Below, piece after piece: positions 62,972 to 64,000 of a DNA stretch of 64,000 nt (position 1 is its first letter; each line of letters begins with the position of its first letter). Position numbers and translations under genes: made by a program. The stretch spans positions 310,001 through 374,000 of the forward strand of contig NZ_JABXYU010000001.1 in NCBI RefSeq assembly GCF_013394795.1, written 5' to 3'. This DNA is from Leptotrichia sp. oral taxon 223 (GTDB lineage: Bacteria; Fusobacteriota; Fusobacteriia; Fusobacteriales; Leptotrichiaceae). Under the pieces are notes generated by a model. It was not told the origin of the DNA and made no database searches. It was given only the letters and a program-made list of their open reading frames with translations.

Positions 62972-63823
62972 TTATCTTTGATATTTATACAATCCTTCAG
63001 CTATTTTTTCACTAGGCCCTGTCATAAAGGCATCATTTTCCCCGCCTTCATACTCAATAACAAGCTGTCCGCCTGGAACTTTCACATTAACTTTTTCATC
63101 AGTAAATTCAAAAGTCTTCGCTAATACTGCTGAAGCAGTTGCGCCTGTTCCACAAGCCAATGTCCGTCCTGCCCCACGTTCCCAGGTGATTACTTCCATA
63201 TGCTTTCTGTCATACACTTTTACAAAGTTCACATTAACCTTTTTTGGAAATAAGTCAGTATAATTCTCAATCTTCTTGCCAAATTCATCAATATTGTAAT
63301 CATTAAAATCATTTACAAATATTACAGAATGGTCAGTTCCCATAAAAATATATGAAATTTCAATTTCTGTTCCGTCAATATTGATTTTTTCTCTTAAAAA
63401 CTGCTCTTTTTCAGTATTTATCAAGTCTTTTACATTAAAAACAGGTTTTCCCATATTCACTCTTGCTGAAAAATTATCTTTTTCCTCGTCATAATTTACT
63501 CTTATCTTCAAGTCCCCAGGGACTGTTTTTACAACAAATTCATCCTCTTCAACCAAATGATTGTTTACAAGATAATGTGAAAAACATCTTATTCCATTCC
63601 CGCACATCGGCGCCTGACTTCCGTCCGCATTAAAGAAAAACATAAATGGCATGCTTGCAACATATTTCAAAATAATCAGCCCATCTGCACCTATTCCAAA
63701 ATGTCTATCACAAACTTGACTGGCAAATTCCCCATATTCAGGTATTCCCTTTTCGATTAGTTCCCTTTCAGTAACAATAACAAAGTCATTTCCCGCACCT
63801 TGATACTTTTCAAATTTTAACAT
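62972..63823 (-). CDS. dapF: Diaminopimelate epimerase
   Basis: Converts LL- to meso-diaminopimelate for peptidoglycan and lysine. The 283-residue enzyme has KYQGAGNDFVIV, FNADGSQAPMCGNGIRCFSH (first catalytic Cys), NVNFVKVYDRKHMEVITWER and GAGRTLACGTGATAS (second catalytic Cys). I start at the ATG at 63823, 7 bp after AAAGGAGG, where DapF proteins begin; a longer frame from 63868 contains that site. Confidence 0.96.
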   Translation of the reverse strand: MLKFEKYQGAGNDFVIVTERELIEKGIPEYGEFASQVCDRHFGIGADGLIILKYVASMPFMFFFNADGSQAPMCGNGIRCFSHYLVNNHLVEEDEFVVKTVPGDLKIRVNYDEEKDNFSARVNMGKPVFNVKDLINTEKEQFLREKINIDGTEIEISYIFMGTDHSVIFVNDFNDYNIDEFGKKIENYTDLFPKKVNVNFVKVYDRKHMEVITWERGAGRTLACGTGATASAVLAKTFEFTDEKVNVKVPGGQLVIEYEGGENDAFMTGPSEKIAEGLYKYQR

Positions 63824-63889
63824 TTCAAAACCTCCTTTAATTTTCATTTTTTGTAAAAATATTCCCAAATTATACTCAAATCCCTTTAA

Positions 63890-64000
63890 TTAAGAACCTT
63901 TCTTTTTTTCCTGAATTTTTCCAGCTGTTCTTACAATAAGTTTTCTTGAAAAAAATCTAGTTCCAAAAACTGCAATTCTATTAAAAATTCCAGGAATTAT
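63890..64000 (-). CDS. C-terminal end of an unidentified gene
   Basis: The frame is open from the window edge for 36 codons to TAA at 63890-63892. The end is basic (SRKLIVRTAGKIQEKKKGS) and preceded by IIPGIFNRIAVFGTRFF. It is too short to name. It ends 66 bp before dapF starts and could be co-transcribed with it. Confidence 0.55.
   Translation of the reverse strand: MIPGIFNRIAVFGTRFFSRKLIVRTAGKIQEKKKGS

Noticed and set aside
63870-63895. Short ACTCAAA-CCCTTTAAT-like strings at 5695, 20470 and 63875
   Set aside because: The strings are short, AT-rich and differ in several bases. They do not form a clear repeat family.

Overview
The window looks like chromosomal DNA from a low-GC, diderm anaerobe, most likely the phylum Fusobacteriota and probably a Leptotrichia-like genus. 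This is inferred from the AT-rich base use, the outer-membrane MlaA homologue, many lipoproteins and small secreted proteins, a WaaP-like kinase, and the general gene content. There is no rRNA or tRNA gene, CRISPR array, intact insertion sequence or prophage. Most genes lie on the minus strand. + strand islands sit at about 2.5-5.6, 22.2-23.9, 31-33.4 and 48.7-53 kb.

Layout. 0-2.1 kb: carA-carB with a clear sigma70-type promoter. 2.5-5.6 kb: small exported proteins and a double zinc-ribbon membrane protein. 5.8-8 kb: pcrA helicase. 8-10.8 kb: a run of paralogous secreted proteins and a lipoprotein whose 3' end is broken by a 16-bp tandem duplication. 10.8-15.9 kb: a thymidine kinase with a BioD-like extension, a secreted GH13-like protein that has lost catalytic residues, ComF, a small zinc ribbon and YraN. 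15.9-17.3 kb: three acidic small genes of unknown role, perhaps immunity-like. 17.3-21.7 kb: rnhB, rluD, an HD protein, a TruA-KH fusion, a HAD phosphatase and a DUF896 protein. 22-25.4 kb: two tandem secreted paralogues and a 396-bp MITE-like element that cuts off a membrane-protein gene. 25.4-30.6 kb: RclA-like reductase, TPR lipoprotein, and a zinc alcohol dehydrogenase followed by a G3E GTPase. 30.9-36.7 kb: frameshifted kinase, MATE exporter, PTS EIIA, exported SAM hydrolase, repeat protein, RNase PH. 36.7-48.3 kb: glyA, an MlaA/lipase pair, smc, a sugar-phosphate transferase, a split AAA/nuclease-like gene and an acyltransferase. 48.6-53 kb: an operon of a methyltransferase and two ABC exporters. 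53-64 kb: cinA, a probable treC, ttcA, TPR/Sel1 proteins, a two-part ChrA, an M18 aminopeptidase, a second MITE copy, dapA and dapF.

The core genes cover pyrimidine and lysine/diaminopimelate synthesis, tRNA and rRNA modification, DNA repair and segregation, sugar use and envelope upkeep. The most unusual features are the Tdk-BioD and TruA-KH fusions, the degenerate GH13 protein, the two-copy TA-flanked MITE family, and several coding frames broken at short repeats or homopolymers. One of those breaks lies exactly on an A AAA AAG slippery heptamer. No single well-supported new system stands out. The best candidates are listed as separate findings.
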